The position numbers were made by a program, and so were the translations under genes. DNA of 64,000 bases from Anaerolineales bacterium HSG24 (GTDB lineage Bacteria > Chloroflexota > Anaerolineae > 4572-78 > J111). The stretch is from the NCBI GenBank assembly GCA_030377895.1, contig JAUCGB010000005.1, positions 1 through 64,000 on the forward strand, read 5' to 3'. Every line of letters starts with the position of its first letter. Position 1 is the first letter of the stretch. The notes under the pieces were generated by a model. The model had not been told where the DNA came from. It saw only the letters and a list, made by a program, of their open reading frames with translations, and did no database searches. Below, in pieces: positions 32,272-43,300 of the stretch.

Positions 32272-35241
32272 TCATAAAAACTGTGCCACAAATTCACAAA
32301 TATCATCCGCATCAAACGATTCTACAAATCCTTGCATATGTAGCACAAATGGTTTGTATTTCTTATCCATTGCCTCAATACAAGCTAACTGTTCTGCAAT
32401 CTCTATGAAATCAAACATCTGCGCTGATTCCAAAAGAGATACTAATTCGGTGACGGGTGGAGGGATAATATCGGCTTGATCAACTAAGTCAAGAGCATTA
32501 TGTTCCTCTTCTGTTTCATAAATCCATGTCAATTTCAAGTGTGTCTGTAGCTTGTGAAAAAGTTCAGTCATGTAAATTGGCTTTTGTAGATAATCATCGC
32601 CCGGTGGCTTTTTGTGAATATTCGCCGTAACCCGTGATGAATCGGCTGACACGATAATCACTTTTGTATCGGGCTGATTCTTCTTGATACGTTGGGTCGC
32701 CTCATACCCATCCATAATCGGCATAACCAAGTCCATCAAAATTAGGTCAGGCCGAAATTCAATGGCTTTATTCAATCCCTCCTGACCATCATTAGCGGCT
32801 ATCACTTTAAAACCCAGCGGCTCTAAGATATTGATCAATACCCCTTGATTATGAAACACATCATCCACCACCAAGATTGTTCGTTCTTCGCCTTCAAAGC
32901 CGATAATATGTTGTTTTTCCACCTTTTGAGTATTTTGCCAGGCTTCTACTTCGTCAAGATTCAAATCAAACCAAAAGGTACTGCCTTCCCCAAGCCGACT
33001 CTTTACTTGCAGTTCACCACCTAATAATCGAGTCAATTTACGACTGATTGCCAAGCCAAGTCCCGTCCCTTCAATCATTAAGGCTTGTTCACCCACTTGT
33101 TTGAAGGGAGAAAAGATGTCAGTCAATTTATCTGACGGAATCCCGATACCTGTATCGGTAATTTGAAAGCAGATTTTTCCAAAAGAGTTCGGAACTTTAG
33201 AAGTAGCCATCTCCCTAACCTCCTCCCAAAGGGCGGGAGAACTGGCTTCCTCCCCTTTGGGGGGACTAGTCTCTGTACTCTCCGTCCGACGATAAACCGA
33301 AAAGGTAATGCCGCCATGCTCAGTAAATTTGATGGCATTGTTGAGTAGATTAATGATAACTTGACTCAGCCGTTTTTCATCACTGCGAACGGCAACAGGT
33401 AAATTTGGCTCAGCCTCAAAGTTAAGTCGTATATCTTTCTTATCGGCTCGAACCTTAACCATTGCCACAATATTTTCGATGAAGGGTAGAAAAGCAAAAC
33501 TACTTTCAAAGAGTTCCATACGCTCGGCTTCCATTTTAGAAAAATCCAAGATGTCATTGATGAGATTGAGTAGATGATTGCCACTTTGTTGGATGATATC
33601 CAGTTTGGTTTTATGATCATCATCGAGCCTCTTGTCCCGTTCCAAAATTTGAGCATAACCCAGAATACCATTGAGCGGAGTTCGCAATTCATGGCTCATG
33701 TTGGCAATAAACGCGCTCTTAGCTCGGTTGGCGGCTTCAGCGGCTCTTTTGGCGTTTTTCAATTCATTTTCAGCCTGCTTGCGTTGGGTGATGTCGCGCA
33801 CGACAGCTAGAATCACCATCTGCCCATACTGCTCAACGATATTCGAGTTGATTTCGACGGGGAACTTCTCTCCCGATTTTTTGATATGAACCCCCTCAAA
33901 GACCATTTGACCTGTTTCAAGCAGTTTCTGGTGTTGATCTGGCGCGACATGTTGCTCGGCATCCACCTTTTTTGTGATATCCTTGGCGGTAAGTTTGAGA
34001 AGTTCCTCTCTGGAATAGCCGTAGCGTTTACAGGCAACATCATTAACTTCAATGAACGAGGCGAATCCCTCCTGCCGTAGAGGATACACAAATATCGCAT
34101 CATCGACAGAATTAAAGAAGATTCGGAACCGCTTCTCTTGCGCTCGTGCTACCTCCTCCATCCATTTTTGATCGGTAATATCACGATTACTGCCGCGTTG
34201 TCCTAAATAATCTCCGTTCTCACTGTATACCGAATTGCAAACATGGCTGATCCAGCGTGCCTTGCCACTACGGGTGATAATGCGAAATTCGATTGGCTCT
34301 ATCTCGCCTGTTTCTGTCACTAAATGCTTGTGGCCAATGATCGTTTTTCGGTCATCTGGGTGGATAATGCTCTCTAGTATCACCTGGTTTTGGATGAATT
34401 CATCAGCGCTATAGCCAGTAATCCGCTCGCATGATGGCGAAGCATAAACATGGTTTCCGGTGGGGTCAACCCAATACTCCCAAGCATAAGTAAAATCCGC
34501 CACCGTACGATATTGTTCTTCCTTGACCGCTAACTCTCTGGTTCGTTCTTCAACTTTTCGTTCCAATCCCTGACGATAACCTTCCACGGTCATGATTGTT
34601 TTGTAAGCCCGTAAACTCGACATAACAAAAGAAAATAGTTTATTAACGGTCAATTCTGTTTTGGTTATGTAACCGTCAATGTCATAAGAAACAACAACTT
34701 CCCTCTCCGGCGCATCGCCAGGATACCCAGTTCGCAAAACAAGGCGAATAAATTGATTGTGCAACGTTTTCCGAACAAACCTCGCCAAATGCAAACCTGC
34801 ACTATGCGATTCCATCACCACATCAAGCAAAACCAGCGCAATGTCGGGTTGTTCGGTCAGAATTTGCTGTCCTTCTTTCCCAGAATAAGCCCCCATTATT
34901 TGCAACGGTTTATTATCAAAAATAAAGTTATCGAGCGACAATCTAGTTAAAGTATGCACATCCTCATCGTCATCGACAACCAGCATCTTCCATTCTTTTA
35001 TATTTTCGATATTTCTACTAGTCGTAGGAAACGGACTATCAACGTCTGAAATCTTCCATTTTTCGATACTTTCATCTGTCGCAAAACTTGCTCCATCTAC
35101 ATCTTCAACAACTGCTTCTGTTTCGTCAGCAAAAATATCGTCGAAAAAATCGTCCGCAGAGCTTGACCTATCTGCATCTTCAACAACTGCTTCTATTTCG
35201 TCATCAGCAAAAATGTTGTCGAAAAGATCGTTATCATTCAT
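32272..35241 (-). CDS. REC-PAS-PAS hybrid histidine kinase (paralogue A)
   Basis: A 989-residue cytosolic hybrid kinase. The acidic N-terminus (1-55) is a duplicated ~27-residue unit (FDNIFADDE / FDDIFADET). Then receiver (~70-200, VVDDDEDVH, LLDVVMES), PAS (~240-360), PAS (~370-490), HisKA with NMSHELRTPLNGILGY, HATPase (FQITDTGIGIP, GTGLGLAISR), a second receiver (VVDDVFHNQG, LMDLVMPIMDG) and a tail with FDADDICEFVAQFL. A repeat-derived loop (SPPKGEEASSPALW, 33211-33275) interrupts the HATPase before its G1 box. AGGAG precedes the ATG. The C-terminal ~480 residues are almost the same as in the next two kinases. The cognate output regulator is unknown. Confidence 0.93.
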   Translation of the reverse strand: MNDNDLFDNIFADDEIEAVVEDADRSSSADDFFDDIFADETEAVVEDVDGASFATDESIEKWKISDVDSPFPTTSRNIENIKEWKMLVVDDDEDVHTLTRLSLDNFIFDNKPLQIMGAYSGKEGQQILTEQPDIALVLLDVVMESHSAGLHLARFVRKTLHNQFIRLVLRTGYPGDAPEREVVVSYDIDGYITKTELTVNKLFSFVMSSLRAYKTIMTVEGYRQGLERKVEERTRELAVKEEQYRTVADFTYAWEYWVDPTGNHVYASPSCERITGYSADEFIQNQVILESIIHPDDRKTIIGHKHLVTETGEIEPIEFRIITRSGKARWISHVCNSVYSENGDYLGQRGSNRDITDQKWMEEVARAQEKRFRIFFNSVDDAIFVYPLRQEGFASFIEVNDVACKRYGYSREELLKLTAKDITKKVDAEQHVAPDQHQKLLETGQMVFEGVHIKKSGEKFPVEINSNIVEQYGQMVILAVVRDITQRKQAENELKNAKRAAEAANRAKSAFIANMSHELRTPLNGILGYAQILERDKRLDDDHKTKLDIIQQSGNHLLNLINDILDFSKMEAERMELFESSFAFLPFIENIVAMVKVRADKKDIRLNFEAEPNLPVAVRSDEKRLSQVIINLLNNAIKFTEHGGITFSVYRRTESTETSPPKGEEASSPALWEEVREMATSKVPNSFGKICFQITDTGIGIPSDKLTDIFSPFKQVGEQALMIEGTGLGLAISRKLTRLLGGELQVKSRLGEGSTFWFDLNLDEVEAWQNTQKVEKQHIIGFEGEERTILVVDDVFHNQGVLINILEPLGFKVIAANDGQEGLNKAIEFRPDLILMDLVMPIMDGYEATQRIKKNQPDTKVIIVSADSSRVTANIHKKPPGDDYLQKPIYMTELFHKLQTHLKLTWIYETEEEHNALDLVDQADIIPPPVTELVSLLESAQMFDFIEIAEQLACIEAMDKKYKPFVLHMQGFVESFDADDICEFVAQFL

Positions 35242-35258
35242 TAGTTACTCCTGTATGT

Positions 35259-35422
35259 CTTAGTACCCGACAGAAAATTTAATCTGAACTAATTAACACA
35301 GAGTTTCACAGAGGAACACGGAGATTCACAGAGAAAAAACGAATTATTTTTCTTTTGTATTACTCTGTGTCACTCTGTGTTCCTGTTTTAGTTTTCCCTA
35401 AGCCACTTTGTCGGGTAGCAAG
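35259..35422 (-). repeat. R-element copy 10
   Basis: Copy upstream of the hybrid kinase start and equivalent to copy 8. It lacks one CTTCTCTGTGAAACTCTGTG block. Confidence 0.9.
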
Positions 35423-35429
35423 CTGTATG

Positions 35430-35690
35430 TATCTAATGGTACTGTTATTACAAACAGCACCATCCCCAAGCTCATTTTCGCAATTTATCGAACTGTTTGT
35501 TTTTTGGATGACAATATTACAAACAATATACAGTCTCAAATCTGCTCCATTTTATTTAGAGTTGTTTTGTGCAGAATACCCCATAGAGCCTTTGCTTGTT
35601 GGTGTAAAGAAAAGGTCAAAAAATTTTGACCAGATTATCAGCCGAAATCCCTCGGCCGTATTCTGTCTGTTGCAAATCTCACCCTATTGT
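35430..35690 (-). pseudogene. decayed 3' end of the DUF1638-type histidine kinase
   Basis: Aligns by eye with 28595-28820: shared segments include ACAAACAGCACC, TTCGCAATTTATCGAACTG and TTTTGACCAGATTATCAGCC. Substitutions and indels break the frame. It represents the HATPase end of the kinase. Confidence 0.8.
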
Positions 35691-35747
35691 CGAGTTTCAT
35701 CGTTTCATCGTTTCATCGGGGCGTGTGAAGCTATTCATGAGTCTAAA

Positions 35748-35797
35748 CATTTTCTACAAACTCACAAATATCGTCTACATTAAATGTTCTGCAAGAT
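35748..35797 (-). pseudogene. fragment of a hybrid-kinase 3' end
   Basis: Reads NVDDICEFVENV on the minus strand, matching the FDADDICEFVA tail of the hybrid kinases. There are no flanking coding parts. Between 35690 and 35747 only TTTCATCG triplets are notable. Confidence 0.6.
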
Positions 35798-35832
35798 TTG
35801 GTACTGTTGCCATGTCTATGCACATGTAGCGA

Positions 35833-35880
35833 TCCGGAGTGCAAAGCTTGCTTTGCCTGCAAGGCAAGCCTTGCACTCCA
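35833..35880. repeat. M3 element core, copy 3 (partial)
   Basis: Central palindrome CCGGAGTGCAAAGCTTGC...GCAAGCCTTGCACTCC without the outer GGTAGT ends. Confidence 0.75.
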
Positions 35881-35933
35881 GTTGACGCGAACGAGTCACC
35901 TCCGACAATAGACCTCTTTTTGGCCCAAAATCT

Positions 35934-35978
35934 GCCTACAAATGATAATTTGCGAGTTTTTTGATTGGCGGTCATATC
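35934..35978. repeat. 45-bp repeat M5, copy 2
   Basis: CCTACAAATGATAATTTGCG...GATTGGCGGTCATATC, same orientation as 27081-27126. Confidence 0.65.
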
Positions 35979-35999
35979 CCCCCGAACCGTGATAATTAT

Positions 36000-38900
36000 T
36001 CAGAATAAATATTGCCCCAAAACGTTACAAATTCCATCCGCATCAAGCGATTTTACAAGTTCTTGCATACGTACCACAAATGGTTTATATTTCTTATTCA
36101 TTGCCTCAATATGAATTAGCCGTGTTTCAATCTCTATAAATTCAGACATCTGCGCTGATTCCAAAAGGGATAATAATTCGGTGATGGGGGGGATAATATC
36201 GGTTGACTCAACTGACTCACTGAAATCGTCTTCCTCTTTTCCTTCATAAATCCATGTCAAATCTAAATGTGTCTGTATCTTGCTAAAAAGTTCTGCCATT
36301 TGAACCGGCTTTTGCAGATAATCGTCACTGCCTGATTTTTTTTGCACATCCGCTAAAGCCTGTGATGAACTGGCTGATACGATAATCACTTTTGTATCGG
36401 GTTGTTTCTTCTTGATAAACTGGGTCGCCTCAGCCCCATCCATCATCGGCATAACCAAATCCATCAAAACCAAGTCGGGTTGAAATTTAATGGCTTTCCT
36501 CAACCCTTCTCGACCATCATTGGCAGTTATCACATCAAAACCCAACGGCTCTAAAATATTGACCAGTACCCCTTGATTGTGGAAGACATCATCCACTACC
36601 AAGATTTTTCTTTTTTCACCTTCAAAACCGATAATATTCTGTTTCTCTATTATTTGAACCTCTCGCCATGTGTCCACCTCATCAAGATTCAAATCAAACC
36701 AAAAGATGCTACCTTCGCCAAGCCGACTCTTTACATGTAGCTCACCGCCCAGTAGTCGCGTCAAATTACGACTGATGGGCAAGCCAAGTCCCGTTCCTTC
36801 AATCATTTGAGCTTGCTCACCCACTTGTTTGAAGGGTGAAAAGATGTCGGTTAATTTATCTTGGGGAATTCCAATACCTGTATCAGCAACTTGAAAGCGA
36901 ATTTTTCCGGCACCTGAGTTCGGAACTTTAGAATCAGCCCCCTCCCCTTTGGGGGGACTGAGGGCGGGGGAACTAGCTTCCGAGGCTGAGGGGCTACTTT
37001 CTACCCGACGATGAACCGAAAAGGTAATGCCGCCGTCTTGCTCAGTAAATTTGATAGCGTTGTTGAGTAGATTAATGATAACTTGGCTCAACCGTTTTTC
37101 ATCACTATAAATGGCAACAGGCAAATTTGGGTCGGCTTCAAAAGTAAGCTGTATATTTTGACTGTCGGCTCGAACCTTAACCATTGCCACAATATTTTCG
37201 ATGAAGGGTCGGAAAGCAAAACTACTTTCAAAGAGTTCCATACGCTCGGCTTCTATTTTAGAAAAATCCAAGATGTCATTGATGAGATTGAGTAGATGAT
37301 TGCCACTTTGTTGAATAATGCCCAATTTGGTTTTATGGCTATCATCGAGCTTTTTATCCCACGCCAAAATCTGCGTATAGCCCAGAATACCATTGAGCGG
37401 GGTTCGCAATTCATGGCTCATGCTAGAAATAAAAGCACTTTTGGCTCGGTTGGCGGCTTCAGCGGCATCTTTGGCTTCTTTCAACTCATTTTCGGTCTGC
37501 TTACGCTCAGTAACATCATAATTGATTCCAGTTATACGGGTAGGTTTACCGTCATTATCCCGCATGATGACCGCGGATGCTTTGATATGCCGGATGGCAC
37601 CAGTTGGCTGGACAATACGATATTCCATGTCAGCATATTTTTCTTCCCGAATAGCCTGTTCAATTTTTTCGTTGACTTTGACCAAATCGTCAGGATGTAG
37701 GTATTTTATGAATTCGTCGTAGCGACCTTCGAAACCCTCTGGGTCAATACCAAAGATGCGGAATATCCAATCGTCCCACATCAGTTTGTTCTTGATCATG
37801 TCTATATCCCACACACCAAAACCAGCTGAATCCGCGGCTAAGGTCATGCGCTGATTTACTTTCCAAATCTCTTGTTCCATTTGCTTGCGGTCGGTGATAT
37901 CCTGAAAGGATACAACACCGCTGATAATTTCATCGTCTAAATCACGCACTGGCGTGGCATTGCAGAGGATTGTCCTTTCGATACCATCTGCGCTACGCAG
38001 AAACATCTCCTCATTGTAAGTCTCCACTCCCTGCCACACTGCTTTTGACAACGGCGAATCCTTCACAAGCCATGGCGTTCCATCAGGATAAAACATCTCC
38101 AATCCTATTTTTTCTGGATGCCATCCATCAAGTTGAAATACATCCTCGCGCTTGGCTCCGCTAATTCGTTCCGCCTCCCGATTAGCTAGAACAATCTGGC
38201 AGTCGGGCAACTTGCCGGATAGTATTCCTACGGGAAGGTGTTCTATCAGAGTTTCGAGGAAAACCTTTGACTGTTCGAGAGTCTTCTCGGCCTGTTTGCG
38301 TTCGGTGATGTCAATCCAATTGAGTACCACATTCGTCAACTCACCTTCTGGATTGTGAATCGGAAACATAGTAGCTTCAACGCTGACCGAGTTGGAACCT
38401 TTCAAATCCAGAGTCGGGATATCGTTACCATCCCAATCGCAAGTAAAATTCACGGTCTGACCTTCCTCGTAAACAGTGCGAATACACGGTATCAAACCAT
38501 GACGCTTGGCCACTGTATCTTGAAAAACATTATACTTGCCCACTAGCTGTTCATCCGTAAGATTTACAAATCTCTTCAACGCAGGATTGGCATGCTGTAA
38601 TGTGCCTTCTGCATCCGATATCCAAATTGCAAAGGGACTCTGATCAATGATACGCTCAAGAAATGCCTCTCTAGCTTGCAAAACCGCTTCGGCATGCTTG
38701 CGCTTGGTGATGTCATGGGCCATGCCGATAACCACATCTTCTTTAAGTGGAATGACTGTTAGGATTGCAACCCGTTCTGTGCCATCCGCTCTTACATAAG
38801 TGACTTCACCAACTTTTTTAGTTGTTTCAAGTATTGCTGACTGATTAAGTCTTTGTTTTGCTCCTGCGGGCGTTAAATCCTTTGTTGTTTTTGTTTTTAG

Positions 38901-40115
38901 CTCGGATAAAGAATACCCTGTTAACTGTTCTGCCGCTTGGTTGGCATCGATATATTGCCCTGTCTGTGTATCAACTAGGAAGATAGCATCATTGGAACGT
39001 TCAAATAATGTGCGGTATAGTTCTTCGCTTTCCCGTAATGCTTCCTCTACCTGCTTGCGTGTGGTAATATCTTCTCCTGTTCCATCGAGATACAGTATCT
39101 TCCCCTCTTCATCAAAGATGGCCTGAATGTTTGTCGAAATCCATATTAGACTCCCGTCCTTGTGTTTGACACATACTTCAAAATTTTCGATGTCTCCCTC
39201 TTCCATGAGACGTGCGAAAAGCTCTTCGCGATGCTTGGGATCATGGTAGATATCCGGCATAAGGATTTTCTTCAATTCACTCGCCGATTCGTAACCGAGT
39301 ATTTGTACAAATGCTCGGTTGACAGAGAGCAACTTACCCTCCAAGTTCGAACGGAATATGCCGACAGGAACATTCTCGTAGAGGTTTCTGTATTGCTCCT
39401 CACTCTCATGTAATGCCTTCTCTACCTGCTTGCGTATGGTGATGTCACGTAACGTAAGTTGAATTGCGATCACTTTATCATCTTTTAATATGGGAATATA
39501 TGTATATTCAACAGGAAATGGTTTTCTATTTTTTGGCTTGAATAAAAACTCAAATTTTCCACTTTGCCGAGTTATTAAAACCTTTGCAAGCAGGTTAGTA
39601 GCATGTATAAGGTCTGTTTTTTTCGCAAAATATTTCGACATGCTATTCCCAATTTCGCTTTTCGGATCGTATCCGCTAAATTCTTTAATACCTGAGCTAA
39701 CATATAATATCTTCCAAGTCGGTGAAAGCCGGACAATAACATCTCTCATTGTTTCTGCTAATAAGCGGTATTCTTCCTGCTCTTCTTGAGGGAACCAGCG
39801 TTTGAGCAATAGCGCAATCACAATAATCGTGATAAGTACATTTAGCAGTTTGGGGATAATAACCATTTCAGGGAGCGTAAGAAATTCGCCAATACCAATG
39901 GGGATTAATCCAGACAAGGATGTATACCAGATACCAAAGTAGATACTCTCAAACAGAGTACGGAACGCGTCAAGGGCAAGTATGCTCATTAACGTAAATA
40001 AACGCCTTGTTTTGTCACTCCATATTTTTTTGATGCAAAAATAAAGAATAAAAGACCATAAGACAATCAAAATCCAGTAAGTAACTGGTGTTAACAAGTT
40101 AAAAATATTAGACAT
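36000..40115 (-). CDS. membrane multi-PAS hybrid histidine kinase (paralogue B)
   Basis: A 1371-residue hybrid kinase. About three to four membrane helices occupy the first ~110 residues (YWILIVLWSFILYFCI, LLNVLITIIVIALLL). Six PAS/PAC units follow to ~residue 880 (starts such as YRLLAETMRDVIVRL, YRNLYENVPVGIF, YRTLFERSNDAIF, LERIIDQSPFAIW, LETLIEHLPVGIL, MTLAADSAGFGVW), then HisKA (SMSHELRTPLNGILGY), HATPase with a repeat-derived insertion (36939-36998), a receiver (VVDDVFHNQG, LMDLVMPMMDG) and the shared tail (LDADGICNVLGQYLF). GGGAGAA precedes the ATG. The sensor half is unlike paralogues A and C, while the kinase half is nearly the same. Confidence 0.93.
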   Translation of the reverse strand: MSNIFNLLTPVTYWILIVLWSFILYFCIKKIWSDKTRRLFTLMSILALDAFRTLFESIYFGIWYTSLSGLIPIGIGEFLTLPEMVIIPKLLNVLITIIVIALLLKRWFPQEEQEEYRLLAETMRDVIVRLSPTWKILYVSSGIKEFSGYDPKSEIGNSMSKYFAKKTDLIHATNLLAKVLITRQSGKFEFLFKPKNRKPFPVEYTYIPILKDDKVIAIQLTLRDITIRKQVEKALHESEEQYRNLYENVPVGIFRSNLEGKLLSVNRAFVQILGYESASELKKILMPDIYHDPKHREELFARLMEEGDIENFEVCVKHKDGSLIWISTNIQAIFDEEGKILYLDGTGEDITTRKQVEEALRESEELYRTLFERSNDAIFLVDTQTGQYIDANQAAEQLTGYSLSELKTKTTKDLTPAGAKQRLNQSAILETTKKVGEVTYVRADGTERVAILTVIPLKEDVVIGMAHDITKRKHAEAVLQAREAFLERIIDQSPFAIWISDAEGTLQHANPALKRFVNLTDEQLVGKYNVFQDTVAKRHGLIPCIRTVYEEGQTVNFTCDWDGNDIPTLDLKGSNSVSVEATMFPIHNPEGELTNVVLNWIDITERKQAEKTLEQSKVFLETLIEHLPVGILSGKLPDCQIVLANREAERISGAKREDVFQLDGWHPEKIGLEMFYPDGTPWLVKDSPLSKAVWQGVETYNEEMFLRSADGIERTILCNATPVRDLDDEIISGVVSFQDITDRKQMEQEIWKVNQRMTLAADSAGFGVWDIDMIKNKLMWDDWIFRIFGIDPEGFEGRYDEFIKYLHPDDLVKVNEKIEQAIREEKYADMEYRIVQPTGAIRHIKASAVIMRDNDGKPTRITGINYDVTERKQTENELKEAKDAAEAANRAKSAFISSMSHELRTPLNGILGYTQILAWDKKLDDSHKTKLGIIQQSGNHLLNLINDILDFSKIEAERMELFESSFAFRPFIENIVAMVKVRADSQNIQLTFEADPNLPVAIYSDEKRLSQVIINLLNNAIKFTEQDGGITFSVHRRVESSPSASEASSPALSPPKGEGADSKVPNSGAGKIRFQVADTGIGIPQDKLTDIFSPFKQVGEQAQMIEGTGLGLPISRNLTRLLGGELHVKSRLGEGSIFWFDLNLDEVDTWREVQIIEKQNIIGFEGEKRKILVVDDVFHNQGVLVNILEPLGFDVITANDGREGLRKAIKFQPDLVLMDLVMPMMDGAEATQFIKKKQPDTKVIIVSASSSQALADVQKKSGSDDYLQKPVQMAELFSKIQTHLDLTWIYEGKEEDDFSESVESTDIIPPITELLSLLESAQMSEFIEIETRLIHIEAMNKKYKPFVVRMQELVKSLDADGICNVLGQYLF

Positions 40116-40147
40116 TACTTTTCTCCCATGTTCAATGTAATAATATT

Positions 40148-40321
40148 CTCAATACCCGACAAAAAAGTTAGCCAAAACTAATTAGCACAGAGTTTCACAG
40201 AGGAACACAGAGTTTCACAAAGAAAAGCGAATTATTTTTTCCTCTGTGCCCCTCTGTGCGTCTCAGTGAAACTCTGTGTTCCTGTTTTAGCCTTCCCTAA
40301 ACCACTTTGTCGGGTAGCAAG
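40148..40321 (-). repeat. R-element copy 11
   Basis: Complete copy from CTCAATACCCGACA to GTCGGGTAGCAAG, between hybrid kinases B and C. Confidence 0.9.
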
Positions 40322-40393
40322 ATAATATTTGCCAATCTCGTGAAACGTAAGGCATACGTAAGGCGTGATGACATTCCCAATCTCCAGATTGCC

Positions 40394-43300
40394 TCAGAAT
40401 AAATACCGCGCCACAAACTCACAAATATCATCTGCATCAAATAATTCTACAAATTCTTGCACACGTGCCACAAATGGTTTGTATTTCTTACCCATTGCCT
40501 CAATCTGAATTAATTGTGTTTCAATCTCCATGAAATCAGACAGTTGTGCCGATTCCAAAAGAGGTATTAATTCAGTAATGGGTGGGGGGATAATATCGGC
40601 TTTTTCATCTGACTTAAGGTTATAATGTTCCTCTTCTTTCTCGTGAATCCATGTCAAATTCAAATGTATTTGTAGCTTGCTAAAAAGTTCTACCATACGA
40701 ATCGGTTTTTGCAGATAATCATCACCGCCTACTCTTTTTTGCACATCCGCTAAAGCCTGTGATGAACGGGCTGACACAATAATCACTTTTGTATTGGGCA
40801 GATTCTTCTTTACAAGCTGGGTCGACTCAACCCCATCCATAATCGGCATAACCAAATCCATCAAAACCAAGTCGGGTTGAAATTCAATGGCTTTACTCAA
40901 ACCTTCTCGACCATCATTGGCGGTTATCACATCAAAACCCAACGGCTCTAAGATATTGACCAATACCCCTTGATTGTGGAAGACATCATCCACCACCAAG
41001 ATTTTCCTTTTTTCACCTTCAAAGCCGATAATATTCTGTTCCTCTACTGTTTGAACCTCTCGCCATGTGTCCACCTCATCAAGATTCAAATCAAACCAAA
41101 AGGTGCTACCTTCCCCAAGCCGACTCTTTACATGTAGCTCACCGCCCAGTAGTCGCGTCAAATTACGACTGATGGGCAAGCCAAGTCCCGTTCCTTCAAT
41201 CATTAGAGCTTGCTCACCCACTTGTTTGAAGGGTAAAAAGATGTCGGTTAATTTATTTTGGGGAATCCCGGTACCTGTATCAGCAACTTGAAAGCGGATT
41301 TTTCCGGCAACTGAGTTCGGAACTTTAGAATCAGCCCTCCCCCTAACCCCCTCCCAAAGGGCGGGGGAACTGGCTTCCTCCCCTTTGGGGAGACTGAGGG
41401 GGGAATTTTTTACCCGACGGTGAACCGAAAAGGTAATGCTGCCTCGCTCAGTAAATTTGATGGCATTATTAAGTAGGTTGAGGATAATTTGGCTCAATCG
41501 TTTTTCATCACTATGAACGGCAATAGGTAAATTTGGCCCAGCCTCAAAGTTAAGCCATATATTTTTCTTGTCGGCTTGAAGCTTAACCATTGCCACAATA
41601 TTTTCGATGAAGGGTTGGAAAGCAAAGTTACTTTCAAAGAGTTTCATGCGCTCGGCTTCCATTTTAGAAAAATCCAAGATGTCATTGATGAGATTGAGTA
41701 GATGATTACCATTTTGTTGAATAATCTCTAATCTGGCTTTATGGCTATCATCGAGCTTTTTATCCCACGCCAAAATTTGGGTATAGCCCAGAATACCATT
41801 AAGCGGGGTTCGCAATTCATGGCTCATGCTAGAGATAAAAATAGTTTTGGCTCGGTTGGCAGCTTCAGCGGCATCTTTGGCCTCCCGTAATTCGTCAAAT
41901 AGACGAGATGTCTCGATAGCTCCAGCGATTTGAGCGGCAATTGTTTCTGCTAGACTTATTTCTGAGGGAGTGAATATCCGACCAGTCTGATCAGTGCCAA
42001 TACTGAGGGTGCCAATCGCTTTGCCACGAGTCAGCAAAGGCAAAATCATCACGCTGTAGATATTGCGCTCTTTGAACTGCTTCTGAGCCATCTCATCTAG
42101 CAGATCAAGAGTATCTGGTGTTACCAAAACAGAGCGTTTGGTTTCTATAACTTGCCAGCCCGCTCGGTTACTGTGTAAAGGGAAAGTGAGGCCAGTTATA
42201 TTCATCGAAGTTCTATCTTGATCGTGATAACTAATCACTACCAGTTCTGTGCCAGCCTGATTAAGCATAGCAGCAATACTATTTCTAGCCTTAAAAAACT
42301 GTACCATTGTCTTGTTTAGCGTTTTTAGGTTGGCTTCTAGATCGATTACAGTAGACAATTTTTGGCTGATTTGGTTAAGGGTTGACAATTCCTCAACGCG
42401 CTGGGCTAATTGATTATTGGCATTTTGTATGGCTTTTTCTGCTCGCTTGTACTCGGTGATATCTAGCGACATACCAATAACGCCGACAACATTCCCTTGC
42501 AAATCTATGTTGGGTGAGAAAAAAGTTTCAAAGAAGAGTTCACCAAATTTAATGATCCCTTCGACTAACTCACCATTCAAAGCCGTCTTAAATGCCTTTA
42601 TCGTGTCTGGATAATCTTGATATAACTCAAATACAGACTGCCCCACAACTTCCCCCGGTCTCAGCCCCACCACCGACAGCATCTTGCCCTCAGAGAGAAG
42701 AATCGTTCCCTCTCTATCGAACATGAACACTATCGGTGTGCTATTTGTAACAATGGTACGGAACCGTTCCTCGCTTTCACGCAGTGCATTCTCCATTTGT
42801 ATACGCTCGCTAATATCATTCATCATAAACAGCAAATGACTTTGATCCTCTGACGGAAAAGGGATAAAATGACAATCAAGCGACACGAGTCTTCCAAATG
42901 TTGAGACAATATGTAACTCATGACGTTTCTTGATGTTTTCCGAGATAGCCTCCTTTGCTTTATCAAATAAACCGGATTTTTTCCATGATTCGATCTCTTT
43001 ATAATTTTGCTCAAGAACCTGCTCTCTGGTCGCTCCAATCAGTTTTCCGATTGAATCATTTGCGGCTACACATTGTCCAGATGTGTCGTAAATCGATATT
43101 CCAATTGGCGACTCAGAAATGATCTTTTTGTTGAACTCTGAAACCTCGCGAAGCATCTCTTCTGCCCGCTTGCGTTCGCTAATTTCTTGTTCAAGTTGGG
43201 CAACAGCCTCTAGGAGTTCGACAGTGCGCGTTTCGACAAGTTCCTCAAGATGATCGCGGTATTTCTGCAACGTCTCCTCTGCTTGCACCCGCTCGGCAAT

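Noticed and set aside
35355-35829. Frames of 142, 73 and 67 codons downstream of R copy 10
   Set aside because: They read antisense through the decayed kinase remnant and the repeat; no protein features.
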